The notes below the pieces were generated by a model. The model was not told the origin of the DNA. It did not search any database and worked only from the letters and a program-made list of their open reading frames with translations. Shown here piece after piece: positions 30,976 to 41,699 of a DNA stretch of 64,000 nt (position 1 is the stretch's first letter; every line of letters begins with the position of its first letter). The stretch covers positions 7,989,980 to 8,053,979 of the forward strand of contig CM037877.1 of NCBI GenBank assembly GCA_021292165.1, written 5' to 3'. The position numbers and the translations under genes are program-made. Source of the DNA: Shinisaurus crocodilurus. Lineage: Eukaryota > Chordata > Lepidosauria > Squamata > Shinisauridae.

Positions 30976-31390
30976 GATTGCTTGGAATGCACCCTGCAGA
31001 TTCTGCAGTGGACATGCTTTCCCAGGTTGCATGGCGTCCATGGGGCCTGTGGACCAATTTTTTTTTTTAATGATTTTGCATATTTTTGCACAAATTTAGC
31101 CACAGAAAAATACACAAATAGAAAAAAAAAAAAACCACAGATCAAAAACGCTCAAATTCCCCCCATAGAATAAAGTGTGCAAATATACATTATGGGGGGG
31201 GGGGATTTGCACATTTTTAGCCGATCTGCACATTTTCGTGAGCTTGAATTTGTGCAAATATGCATGAACGCATTTGCACACAAATTCTGAGTCCACAAAT
31301 CGGTGGACGGCACAGCAGAAGTCAGCTGAAAATCCAAAAATCGCCAGTGGAGCAGCTTTCTCTCCATTCTCGTATCCCTACACATCATCA
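30976..31390. repeat. Non-autonomous hAT-like repeat (CACAAATCGGTGGAC family), copy 1
   Basis: Ordered blocks gattctgcagtggacatgc, gcacaaatttagccaca, cccccatagaataaag, gcaaatatgcat, cacaaatcggtggac and ggagcagctttctctccatt recur at 42966-43440 in the same order. It ends near tctcgtatcccta. No coding capacity. Confidence 0.6.
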
Positions 31391-31549
31391 AGCAAGGTGT
31401 TGAATCTCGCACCCCTCCCCAGCCACCCCAACTGGATTTCCCCCACCCAGGAGAAAAATACCCTGGGAATCAGCACTATAGTTCTTGCCAAAGAAGCCTC
31501 ATTCTGAGAGCATCCCCGGCGGCAGCTGGCAGAACCTTCAGGGATGCTC

Positions 31550-31995
31550 CAATACAGATGTGCAACTCAGCAAAACACGAGCTCACTGAAGTTCTCCAAA
31601 TTCCATATCAAAGCTTGTTCTGACTTGAGTCCATCTCAGATGGTGAGCTTCGTTTGTTGCTGCTGTTTTCTTCTGGCATGAAAATCCATGCACATTTCTG
31701 TGGATGTTTTCCCAACTGTGCTTATCATTTGTGCATGCCTTTGAAATGTATGCATTCTTCTCCCATTGATGAAAGCATATTCTTGCACATTTCCCCACAG
31801 CAGATATTTTTTCATGCGCATTTACCAAATGTACGCATGCCATTGAAAACATTTGGGGTAGGGTGTAAATTCCATGGCAAGCTCGGAAGTGTACAGAATT
31901 TGACCGCAGATTGCATCTCAGTCCAGTCCGGAAGGTGCAAACTGGGCAGATGCTGATTAAAAAAATGAACTGAAACATTTCCCATACATCCCTAC
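31550..31995 (+). repeat. Non-autonomous hAT-like repeat (CTCGAGCTCACTGAAG family)
   Basis: The left end is acagatgtgcaactcagc, then gagctcactgaagttctcc. The middle repeats tgcgcattt and aaatgtacgcatgcc. The right end has ccggaaggtgcaaactgg and catacatcccta. The same order occurs at 41833-42270 and, in part, at 61206-61506, where target duplications support hAT. Confidence 0.65.
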
Positions 31996-32214
31996 GACTC
32001 CAGGGAAATTCTAGGAATGAGGCTTCTATGGCAAGAAACAGAGGCTGTTCCCAGAGAATGTTCCCAGAGAATTTTCCTCCTCCCCCCCTTTCCCCCCCAG
32101 TGGCAGCAGATGCTGGGGGCCACCAGACAAGGCTTGGGCAAGGGGCTGTCTGTGGCCACCAGGCTGCACTTTTTGCACCTCTGCTTTGTGCCCTGTTTCC
32201 GGGCTTCACAGAAA

Positions 32215-33215
32215 GATAGTTGGGGCAAAAAATCCCAGCTTCAAGTATAAGCTGATGGGATCTGAGCTAGTGGTGACTGACCAAGAGAGAGATCTTGGGG
32301 TTGTGAATGACAGATTGATGGAAATCATAGAATCATAGAAAAGTAGAGTTGGAAGGGGCCTACAAGGCCATCGAGTCCAACCCCCTGCTCAATGCAGGAA
32401 TCCAGGTCAAAGCATCCCTGACAGATGGCTGTCCAGCTGCACCTTGAATGCCTCCAGAGTGGGAGAGCCCACGACCTCCCTAGGTAGTTGATTCCATTGT
32501 CTTATTGCGTTAGGCATAATTAGGAAAGGAATTGAAAATAAAACTGTCAATATCATACTCCCCTTTTACACTTAGAATACTGTGTACACTGTAGGATACT
32601 GTAGCATTGGCAAAAGTGCAGCAAAGGGCAACTAAAATGACCAAGGGGCTGGAGCAACTCCCATATGAGGAAAGGTTACAACATCTGGGATTGTTTAGCT
32701 TAGAAAAAAGGTGAGTAATGGGAGACATGATAGAGGTGTACAAAGTGATGCGTGCTGTGGAGAAAGTGGACTGGGAGACATTTTTCTCCCTCTCTCATAA
32801 CACTAGAACTGAAAGGGGTCATCCCATTAAGCTGATTGGTGGGAGATTCAGGACTGGTAAAAGGAAGTCCTTCTCCACACAGCACATAGTTACCGTAAAC
32901 TATGGAATTCACTTCCACAAGATGTAATGATGGCCACCAATCTGGTTGGCTTTAAAAGGGGATTGGACAAATTCATGAAGAAGAAGGCTCTCAATGCCTA
33001 CTAGTCCTGATGGCTACATGCTACCTCCAGTATCAGAGGCAGTATGCCTATGTACGCCAGTTGCTGGGGAACACGGGTGGGGTGGTGCTATTGCACTCAT
33101 ATCCTACTTGTGGGTTTCCTGCAGGCAGCTGGTTGGCCACTGTGTGAACAGAATGCTGGACTAGATGGACCTTGATGAACCCTGATCCAGCAGAGCTCCT
33201 CTTATGGTCTTATGA
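32215..33215 (+). mobile_element. Old CR1-like LINE (second lineage), RT C-terminus and 3' UTR
   Basis: Upstream, cttcaagtataagctgatgg and accaagagagagatcttgg encode FKYKLMGSELVVTDQERDLGV. After the interruption at 32323-32506 the frame continues with gttaggcataattagg, and 32718-32927 encodes GDMIEVYKVMRAV and SLSHNTRTERGHP. The 3' UTR ends with cactgtgtgaacagaatgc, tggactagatggac and tcttatggtcttatgag. Frameshifts make it dead. It is more diverged than the CR1 that interrupts it. Confidence 0.85.
32323..32506 (-). mobile_element. Young CR1 3'-end fragment inserted into the old CR1-like LINE
   Basis: From atcatagaatcatagaaaag to ttgattccattgtcttattg it matches the 10.3-kb CR1 3' end, on the opposite strand to its host. 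The host coding phrase resumes immediately after it. No target duplication is obvious, as is usual for CR1. Confidence 0.9.
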
Positions 33216-33861
33216 GAGTCAGGATGCCAGACTAGATGGACCTGATCCCAAAAGGCTTTTCAAATGCTTACTCTGCAGATTCTCAGAGGCTCTGTCAATG
33301 ATTACATATCAAATCTCAGCTCTGAAAAGGATGGATGTGTGTTACCATGAAGGAAGAACACCCTTCTTTCTCTGGAAGGGGCTAAATATCCCACCCTACA
33401 TTTGTATCATTGGTGGGAGTGCCAAGACAATGAGAAAATGCTGGCATTTGTATCTGGGAGTGTCACACGGCAATTTTGTAGTGATAAATGTATTTTTCGA
33501 GAGAATCCAGATGCCTTACTCACTAATTAAGGTTTCTGAGTGTGTAATGAAAAAACAGTGTGATTTCATGGCATGGCAAGGGGCCAGGAGGCACCCAATT
33601 TGTCCCAGAGACAAGAGAGAGATGGGAGTTGCAGATTCTCTGAGTAATAGAAAAGGAAAAGCTCTGCACAGGTGAGCCAAAATGAGAGGGCAACAGGGAA
33701 TGGTGGCACCATTGCTAGCCTGAATTTCTTTTCCACATAGAATCAGCTGACATTTCTTGGCATAACTGGTGCCTAGGGATTGTTTAACTGCTTCAGGTGT
33801 TCTGGGCTGTTGCAAATTTCCCTTCCCTTAGCAAATATCTGGGGCTTTTGAAGGAAGAGAT
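33216..33861. other. Non-coding stretch, no recognised feature
   Basis: A phrase near 33220-33250 (gccagactagatggacctgatcc) repeats the 3' end of the old CR1-like LINE. The 167-codon frame at 33172-33675 has no recognisable domain. Confidence 0.35.
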
Positions 33862-34034
33862 CATAGAATCATAGAATCATAGAAAAGTAGAGTTGGAAGG
33901 GGCCTACAAGGCCATCAAGTCCAACCCCCTGCTCAATGCAGGAATCCAGGTCAAAGCATCTCTGTCAGATGTCTGTCCAGCTGCACCTTGAATGCCTCCA
34001 GAGTGGGAGAGCCCACCACCTCCCTAGGTAGTTG
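33862..34034 (-). mobile_element. CR1 3'-end fragment
   Basis: The terminal repeat atcatagaatcatagaatc is followed by the standard 3' UTR and last codons; homology ends at cctaggtagttga. 5'-truncated. Confidence 0.93.
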
Positions 34035-34371
34035 AGATGTTTCTGCTAAGCCACTTAGAATTCAAACCAGTGGCATATCAGCCTGACTGAGGTGAATGGG
34101 AGATGCACCTGTTTATTTTGTCCCATAGAACTTAGTGAAACACACGGAACATGGAGTCAGCCACTAGCTGCCATGCCCTGGTTTCCATTTCCTGGAGTGA
34201 TGTTGGAAGGCGGCAGAACCATGAAAATTGTGTGTGTGTGTGTGTTCCTTGTTTTTTAAAGCCCACCTTCCTAGGATTTACAGATCTCATGACGCTCAGA
34301 GCCTTGGAGCTGGGGTGGATTCTGGTGGGTAGAGAGGTGGGTCCTAATTGCACCTATTGGGAGTAGAAGAT

Positions 34372-34577
34372 TTCATAGATTTCATAGATCATAGAGTTGG
34401 AAAGAACCTACAAGGCTATCGAGTCCAACCCCCTGCTCAATACAGGAAACTAGAGGAGGGGGTCTCTCATCCAAGTAATAACCAGGCCTGACCCTCTTAG
34501 CTTTCCACACTCAGCTTTCCACACTCAGCTTTCCACACTCAGACAAGCTGAGCCAGCATAAGCCACAGTCCTGTAAT
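34372..34577 (-). mobile_element. 5S rRNA-derived SINE with CR1-like tail, copy 2
   Basis: On the minus strand it reads cctgtggcttatgctggc, the 5S-derived block (acttggatgagagacc, aggcctggttatt), the cctctagtttcctg linker, then the CR1-type end. Just upstream of the 5S A-box region a 15-bp unit (agctttccacactc plus one base) is repeated three times in tandem at about 34498-34543. The other copies have one unit, so this is a local expansion. Confidence 0.88.
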
Positions 34578-35154
34578 ATGTCACCTGGAGATCAGAGAGC
34601 TGATCCCAGCTGTAACCATTGTCTTAGAATTCAGAAGTAGAACCTGATGGGCATGCAATGAAGCTGAGGGCACTCATGCACACTCCCTTATCCATTGCAC
34701 AGAAAGTTTTGTAGTGGTGGGAAACCTGTCCCTCAGGAAAGATTGTCCACACTGTGTCCACATCCCTTTGGAAACCTCCGATAAGCTTCTGATCAGGAAC
34801 CCTAGAATCTGCTTGAATGCAGTTTTAAAATCACCATCCTATATCAAATTAAACTTAGCCCATGTGATCTTAATCACGAGAGGTCTCTTTTTTGGGGTGG
34901 GGATGGAGGGGAAAGGTGTAATCCTCCCTTCCTGTTGTGCAGTGGTCCCAAACTGAATCAGGACCATGTGCACCTACACTAGAGGAAAGAAAAAGCTAAC
35001 TTCCAGCTACACACTATGTGATTAGCATAACATGTAGTTTGACTCCAAGCCTCCAAAAGCAAGACGAGTCAAGATGGCTCTTATCTGGCTTACAGAAAAT
35101 GCTCAGAATCTGGCAGCCTCCAGCACAAGCTACAACAAAGTCTGTCTCAGCATC
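34578..35154. other. Non-coding stretch, no recognised feature
   Basis: No coding exon or bounded repeat was identified. Confidence 0.35.
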
Positions 35155-35349
35155 CTTTGTCCCTGGTGGCACCAATGTCAGTAGGGTGGTGTATCCACTC
35201 CGGGTTTCAGTCTGAATTTTAAGGAGCTATCCATGGTGCTGAACCTATTGGGGGTCAGCACCATGGATGGTGCATTAAAGGTTCAGACTATGACCCAGAG
35301 TGGATATGCCGGTCCACTGACATTGGAGCCACCGACCTCCACTGCTATA
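35155..35349. mobile_element. hAT-type MITE, copy 2 of the GTGTATCCACTC family
   Basis: It shares with 28919-29092 the blocks gtatccactc, gagctatccatggtgctgaacc, cagagtggatatgcc, gccaccgacctccactg and a central near-palindrome (ccatggtgctgaac ... gtcagcaccatgg). The left terminus is eroded and the duplication is not clear. Confidence 0.7.
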
Positions 35350-35413
35350 TTGACACACACAACACTAAGACCTAGGAGCACTGCTGAATTCCAATAAACT
35401 GGTTTGGAACATT

Positions 35414-35955
35414 TCATTTCATTTTTTTTAAAATTATTATTATTTTAATTTTTATTTATATTTTTAAATGAACACACATACAAAAGAACATAAACCTACA
35501 AATCATAAACTCCAAGTGCACCCGTCACCCCGGGGCCAAAACCAATTCTATCCACATAATCCATTATTAATCTATATTCCAAAAATACATCATATCACGA
35601 CATGGCTTACTCCCTTTTCCCTTTACTAAAACATAATCTAAAAATGGTCCCCATATATCCTTAAAATTATTTTTCCCCTTTTACATTTAATACTACATGT
35701 TAGTTTATCATTTAAAACAATATTCCAAACCTCTTTATACCAATCTATTATTAAGTACTGGTGTTGAACTTTCCAGTTCCTTGCTATCAGTAATCTACCT
35801 GCCGCTAATAAACTTACAATTAATTCCTTTTTCTCTTGTGAGCACAGAAGTTTCTCCGTTATTGATAACAATGCTAATTTTGGACAGACCTCCAAATTAA
35901 TGCCAATAATTTCTGAAATTTCTACAAAAATTTTATTCCCAAAATCATTTCATTT
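35414..35955 (-). mobile_element. 5'-truncated L1 insertion with 11-bp TSD
   Basis: The insert is 35425-35944 on the minus strand. A frame (35638-35895) encodes the L1 ORF2 C-terminus: EVCPKLALLSITEKLL, LLAAGRLLIARNWK, DWYKEVWNIVLNDKLTC. A 3' UTR and A-rich tail follow (T-rich on plus at 35425-35460). Flanks tcatttcattt at 35414-35424 and 35945-35955 are identical. It is only the last part of an L1 and cannot be active. Confidence 0.9.
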
Positions 35956-36420
35956 ATAAGATTTCTATACTGCCGAAGCACTCTGAGCAATTTACAAACA
36001 TTGAAACCTTTAAAAAAACATTATAAAAACCATATACGTATGAACCTGGCTGTAAACACAGAGAGACACACATATATCTCGAAACAAGTTTAAACAATCA
36101 ACACCCAAGAAAAATCCAGAACCTGATTAAAACCTCATTGTATGCTGCCAAATGCCTGAGAGAAGAGGAAGGCCTTAACCTGTTGCCAAAAAGATAACAA
36201 TGTTGGCGCTGGGTGGGCTTCGTCAGGGAGATCATTGCATGATTGGGGGGGGGGCACCACCGAGAAGGCCCTCTCCCTCACTGCCCTCTCATTTGGCTTT
36301 AAGTTCCAGTTAAGCCCCAAACATGTGTGTGAGGCAGCAAAGGAGACACCTCCGGTCTGGCTGGACTCCCCAGTCCCTCCCTGCACACAGGACCATCTAC
36401 CAGCAACTGCCTTGCAGGAA
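35945..36420 (-). mobile_element. L2-like LINE 3' end hosting the L1 insertion
   Basis: On the minus strand a frame (36135-36458) has AVRERAFSVVPPP, TLLSFWQQVKAFLFSQAF, the L2-like RT C-terminal signature. The 3' UTR follows, with ctcagagtgcttcggcag and tagaaatcttataaatg. The L1 above lies at its 3' edge. Degenerate and 5'-truncated. Confidence 0.75.
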
Positions 36421-36559
36421 AGGATCCCGATGAATTTTTCTTTGTTAATCTTGTTCATAGTGATTATATATATATATACGTATTTAAAAAATCTTACTTG
36501 TAAGCCGCCTTAAAAGGATTTGCATCCTGAAAGGTGAGCATGTTGTTGTTGTTGTTGTT

Positions 36560-36596
<37 letters not shown>

Positions 36597-36600
36597 GAAT
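36421..36600. repeat. Simple repeats (TA)n, (GTT)n and (AAT)n
   Basis: A short (TA)n lies near 36463-36478, (GTT)n at about 36541-36561 and (AAT)n at about 36562-36596. The phrase ttgtaagccgccttaaaa just before suggests these are the tail of another LINE or SINE 3' end. Confidence 0.7.
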
Positions 36601-36914
36601 CCATTTAGAAAGCAGTTGAGAATGTTGCAGTGCTGTGTCCACCTGCACCCTCCCCCAAGACCAATAGAACAATTGGATTGCATATAACATTTTAAGACTG
36701 CAGAATATATGATGCAGTGTGACTGTCTTCTGTTGGATTTTATTTGAATCAGAAGTTGTCGCAGAGCTGAAAAAAGTACACACAGAGGCAGACAGACTAA
36801 AGCAGGGTTCCAGGATGCCTCAGTCCTTTTGTCCTATGTTTGGCTTGCTTCTTGGCCTGTGTCAGGGCTCAGCCGCAGTGTTGCCATGGGCCTATTACTA
36901 TTAGGGTTTTTTTG

Positions 36915-37078
36915 TCAAAATTGGATCAGAAGTGGTGCGAGGGGAACTCTGTCAGTGTTCTCCTTCACCTGAGAATACTGAACACTGACACTGACAGAGT
37001 TCTCCTTGCACACACCTTGGCATGCCACAGGCTTCCTAGGTCTAAACCCTGCCAGACCACTTCTGATCAAATTCTCCA
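36915..37078. repeat. Foldback repeat with two nested inverted-repeat pairs
   Basis: The outer arms are aattggatcagaagtggt (left) and accacttctgatcaaatt (right), one mismatch. The inner arms are ggggaactctgtcagtgt and acactgacagagttctcc. The inner loop is short; the right-hand spacer holds cttggcatgccacagg. It is probably a MITE, but superfamily and target duplication are undetermined. Confidence 0.6.
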
Positions 37079-37838
37079 ATAGCTGAGCTCCAATAGCCTG
37101 AGTGCTTAATGCTTCATGATGGCTGGTGAGGAGCCACAAGGATAAGTTGATAGTGGTGGTCTTATATTAATCTGTGGGGGCCTACCTTCTTCTTGACTTA
37201 GATTCCCACCCACGTGAGCTCCGTTGCCCCGAAATTTTTACATGAGATATATTGTGATCCTATGTGCCAATGTTGCACTCATGTTGTTGGCTTCCATCAG
37301 ACTTGAGATCCAAAGTTGGTAGCTGCTGCTAGTGCATGCGCAGGCATTGATCCCTTTAATGCTATACTCTTGAATGAAACAGTCATTTATTGTTGAAATT
37401 GCTTCGAAGGGTTAACCTGGAGATGTATTCACAGCACAATACCTTGGGAACTGGGCACTCAATTGACCTGGGCTGCTTATGTTATGATTGGCTGGGTTGG
37501 TGCGGTGCTGGATCTGTGCAACTGCTCATTCTGACTTGAGCCCCAATATGAGGAGCTAGGAGGGGGAGCAGGATGTGTGTGGAAGCCTCCTGGTCTCCTG
37601 GACCACTTGTGGTCATGAGCTTTGGTCTAGGAAACATGCTACCTTCACCTGCCTACTAATTCCCCAATTGGTTTGGCAAGAGTGTGTATGTGCAGAAGAT
37701 TTTGAGTCAATTTAAAAACTTTTGGGGAGGAAAGTGATCTTGTTCTAGCATTTGACACAAATGTTCACAATTTGCACTGAGGGGAGTTCATGCATCACTA
37801 GTTGCTATCTCATCATCCTCACGTTTGCATACCACCAG
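37079..37838. other. Non-coding stretch, no recognised feature
   Basis: No coding exon or bounded repeat was identified. Confidence 0.35.
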
Positions 37839-38031
37839 TCTTCTTCTTCTTCTTCTTCTTCTTCTTCTTCTTCTTCTTCTTCTTCTTCTTCTTCTTCTTC
37901 TTCTTCTTCTTCTTCTTCTTCTTCTTCTTCTTCTTCTTCTTCTTCTTCTTCTTCTTCTTCTTCTTCTTCTTCTTCTTCTTCTCTCCTCCTCCTCCTCCTC
38001 CTCCTCCTCCTCCTCCTCCTCCTCCTCCTCC
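37839..38031. repeat. 193-bp polypyrimidine microsatellite: (CTT)n then (CTC)n
   Basis: About 47 CTT units are followed without a break by about 17 CTC units, giving one strand that is wholly pyrimidine. Long Ser, Leu, Phe, Arg or Glu tracts in the six frames are artefacts of this run. Such mirror-symmetric polypurine/polypyrimidine DNA can form triplex (H-DNA) under superhelical stress. Confidence 0.97.
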
Positions 38032-38921
38032 TGTTCTTCCTTTTGCTCCTTTCTCATTTCACACCACATATTATGAATATATGCCAGACAGGTGCAAAGA
38101 GATGAAAGTGGCACTCACACATATTACTACACTAAACTCATTTCTTGGATAACCTGGGGGTGTATTCAATTTAAGTGCCCAGTTTTCTCAGGTAATTGGC
38201 TTTCCAATACTAATACAAAGGAGGGGGGATTAAATACAGTACTTCACCCCCTATTACTGCTAGTTATTTTGCAGAGTTTACCATTAAAAAGAAAATACCA
38301 TTATGCCTGTGCCGACTGAGGGGAATGCATGGTGAACCTCGCCCCACCCCAACATAGCTTCTCCCTTCTTCCCCTGCTGCATTACCCTTCTTGCCAGTCG
38401 AGAAGCCACTTTTGAATCCAAGGGGAGTTTTAAGAGCTGTTTTGGATGCAATATAAGTTACTGCTGTTTGGAAGCCCTGGTTCATGGGCGCTCGCAATGC
38501 CTTGTGGAACAAAACAGCTCCTTGGATCCCAGATCTCTTAGGGGTGGGGGAGAGATCTGTAGTTGTTGGGCATGATTAATGATTTCATCCTATACAGGTA
38601 TTTGGGAGTCGGTTCCATTCAACTCCATGGCAACTTATATCAGCTTGTAAGTCAGGCATGGATCCAGAAATCCCGTGAGCAGAACTCTGCTCATGGGATT
38701 CACTGGCAGAAGGGGAAGGGGGAGGAGGTGGTTTTCATGAATACCTGCTCCCTACAGCAACGTCTGCTCTCCCAAATCTGCTCCAGAAGTTTGGGAGACC
38801 CTCTGGGACAGTGTCACTGATGATCTGAAGGGGTGCAGGAGGAAGGGGGAATCAGGAAAAATTCCTCTCCTCCTTCCACCTGCAGAAGCCAGCCCAGCAC
38901 TATACGGAAGGAGCCCTTCCA
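38032..38921. other. Non-coding stretch, no recognised feature
   Basis: Short frames only, none with a recognisable domain. Confidence 0.35.
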
Positions 38922-39623
38922 TGTCCATCCAGGGATGTTGAAGAGTCCTTGGTCTCGAGTCACGAGTCGAGTCACGAGTCTTTGGACCCGAGTCTCGAGT
39001 CCAAGTCCAAGTCCTTGGTCCAAAATGGTGACTCACGAGTCACGAGTCACGAGTCACCCCCAAAGCTGACGCCAAGAGTCCCTATTAAAATCAATGGGGG
39101 TTTTTTCCCAACAAAATAAGGCTACTTCAGATGTGTGGCTTAAATAAATTCGAGGCACAAGTGTGCCTTTTTATCTCAAAACTCTGCCACTGATTTTGAC
39201 AGGAACAGACCAGGCAGACAAACCCAAAATAACCAGGCAGGGAACCCCAAAACAGGCAGGCAGAGGCCTTTGTCTTGGACAATTCAAACTGTGGAACTGG
39301 TTAAGAAGAGACCAGGCAGGCAGAGGAGGCAGGGAACCCCAAACAGGCAGGCAGAGGCAGCCAAACCCAAAATGCCTGAAAGGTTACATTAGTAAAATGA
39401 TTAAAAAAAAAAAAAACTTGGATTGTTACTGCAACTAGGTCCAGACAGCACCTGCAGGTGGCATCAAGCAGGGATGTTGACGAGTCCTTGGTCTCGAGTC
39501 CCGAGTCGAGTCTCGAGTCCCATTAAAAATATTGGGACTCGAGTCCTAGTCGAGTCAGAGGGGGGACTCAGTCCGACTCACGAGTCGAGTCCTCGAGTCC
39601 GAGTCCCCATCCCTGTGTCCATC
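38922..39623. mobile_element. GAGTC-rich non-autonomous hAT element, copy 2, with TSD
   Basis: The element proper is 38930-39615 (686 bp), with the same cagggatg/catccctg ends, the internal repeat of the left end (near 39472), and gagtc-rich terminal regions as the copy at 3144. Flanks tgtccatc (38922-38929 and 39616-39623) are exact. It is 82 bp longer than copy 1 because the central ggcaggcag/accaggcag section is longer, so copy 1 may be an internal deletion form. Confidence 0.93.
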
Positions 39624-40257
39624 TAATACTGATGCTGCAATGTTGTGCCACTTCCCCTTACTGTTTTCTGAGCATCCTTATTCAATTTTATAGAAAAGGA
39701 ATTGCTTTCAAAAAAATGTTACAAATGTGGGTGAAATTCTTGTGGGTGGGTTGTGGCCTTCTCACGCTTACCTTAGCTGCAAGGAGGCCAAGGGGTGTGT
39801 GTGCATGTGTGATTGTCCTCTGTTTCATTGTACAATCATTTCTCTGGCCGTACACAGACTCCCCACCTTTCCATGCCTCCGTTAAAGCCTTGGGGAAGAT
39901 GGCATGGTGTTTGTATCCCCTTCCATGAGGCCTTTTCAGATCAGGAAATATAGGCAGCCTGGGAGGCCGCAGAGCAGTGGAGAGATGTGTAATCGACCGC
40001 ACCATCAACCATCTTGCAACGATAAGGCAAGCTCAAAAAATGACACCAAAAGAAATTCCACAGCACCGTGAGAATGAAGCAGAAAAAACAGAAGCCTGTT
40101 TCGCAGGGCAAGAAAACCTCCAGGAAATTGGAAGACAGATTCTGGCACAGCAATTACATATACTGAATTCATTTAGCTAAATATATCCCAGCACTGACCA
40201 CGTGGTGGTCTCCGAAGTCATAGGCACAGGCAGAGGGGACTTACCCAGCTACTGGAG
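39624..40257. other. Non-coding stretch, no recognised feature
   Basis: A 67-codon frame at 39977-40180 has no recognisable domain. No bounded repeat was seen. Confidence 0.35.
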
Positions 40258-40500
40258 TAAGGATGTATACAAAAGTCACTTCAATTTCTTTTTGACCAGA
40301 ATTTACCCAGCCAGTTTACACCTGGTAGAACTGAACACAGAACCAAACGCAATCAAGCTTGCAATGTGATCCGTGGGACAACAGCATAAATGTGTTCAAA
40401 AATGCATACGTTTGAAAAATTGCATGCAAACACATGTTTGGAATGTGGAGAACCCCAATGAGCTCAATTTTTGTTGATTCACACATCAGTAAACCCAAGA
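40258..40500 (-). repeat. Non-autonomous hAT-like repeat, shorter copy
   Basis: It begins taaggatgtatac and shares ttgaccagaatttaccc and ggtagaactgaacac with 19994-20445. The right end is agctcaatttttgttgattc. The middle is shorter than in other copies. Confidence 0.5.
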
Positions 40501-40509
40501 TCCTTTTTT

Positions 40510-40590
40510 AACTGGAGTGGGGGCAGGGATCAAATCTGGGACCTTCAGTATATGAAGATATGCTCTACTACTGAGCTATGTGCTTCCCCA
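40510..40590 (-). mobile_element. tRNA-derived SINE fragment
   Basis: The plus-strand words agggatcaaatctggg, accttcagtatatgaag and ctctactactgagctatg correspond to B box, anticodon arm and A box of the tRNA-headed SINE read on the minus strand. Confidence 0.65.
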
Positions 40591-41120
40591 CGTGCAAAGA
40601 ATAAGGATGAGGGACAACTTTTGTGCTACCCTCAAGCTCACAGTGGACCCACCTCTAGCGATCTATTTCAACTACCAACACTACTCGCTCGCTACTGTTA
40701 CTCCCATAGTATTCAAGCTCCATTTGGCCATCATGTTTCACCCCTACCAAAATATCAATGGACAGAATGACAACGAGGAGGGCAGGAGAACTGGCGAAAG
40801 CTTGTTGGGTCTATCACATGGACTAGTTGCTTTTTGAACAAGGTCATTCTTTAGAAAGGGGTTGTATAGGCCCATTCAACATTCCTTAGTCTGCCAGAGA
40901 ACCATTGCCTTGTAGGATGATAAAAGTGTCTCAACTCTGAATGCTTGGCTTAAGAGAGTGGCCTGGGAACACTCAATATTATAGTGTCAATTGACTGAAT
41001 CTAACTGGGAGTGTGTATATATATCTATATATACAGTATATGATTAGTGACTGCATGGAAGTATGGGATGAAGATCTTGGTTATGGGACTACTTACAAAA
41101 TCTTTATGGCAGGAGAAGGA

Positions 41121-41124
<4 letters not shown>
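40591..41124. other. Non-coding stretch with a short TA-rich patch
   Basis: A (TA)-rich patch lies near 41015-41035. No coding signal was recognised. Confidence 0.35.

Positions 41125-41166
<42 letters not shown>
41125..41166. repeat. (CT)n microsatellite
   Basis: About twenty uninterrupted CT dinucleotides. Confidence 0.97.
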
Positions 41167-41169
<3 letters not shown>

Positions 41170-41699
41170 GCTGTCAAGCATCCACTGATCGAATGACTGG
41201 TTATCATATTATCTATTCAGCTTGTCCACTTAGATTGCCGTCTAAGCTACGTTATTACCGAAATACATTTGGTAGCATCCCTCTGCCAGGATCATATTAC
41301 ATAATGCGTAATCATTTGATATCGAAATACAAGGCCGTACAATCTGCCTCTACATTAGTCAACAGGCGGATGGATTTATTTTAAGAGTTGAGACCAGATT
41401 GTAGGACAGTGCCATTCTCCCCCTCTAACTGCTGCAATCGCTGCTTCCTCACATAATTATCTTTTTCCTGCTTAGTTTGGCAGACCAAGGGTAGAAAAGT
41501 TACTTAGGAGAAACAACCATTTAAAGCAGTGGGACTATGCTCTGTGTAAACATACATAGGGGTGAGCTGTAGAAGTGTGACAACAAATGAATACAGTCTT
41601 CATGTATTACTCTCATAATATCCAGTCCACCTGCATGCACTGATGATAAGGTAAGTTACAAAGATGTAACACAACCTGAAGAAAGATTTAGGTTTGACA
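41167..41699. other. Non-coding stretch, no recognised feature
   Basis: No domain or bounded repeat was identified. Confidence 0.35.

Noticed and set aside
37752..38152. Long Ser-, Leu-, Phe-, Glu- and Arg-rich reading frames
   Set aside because: They are translations of the CTT/CTC microsatellite in different frames, not proteins.
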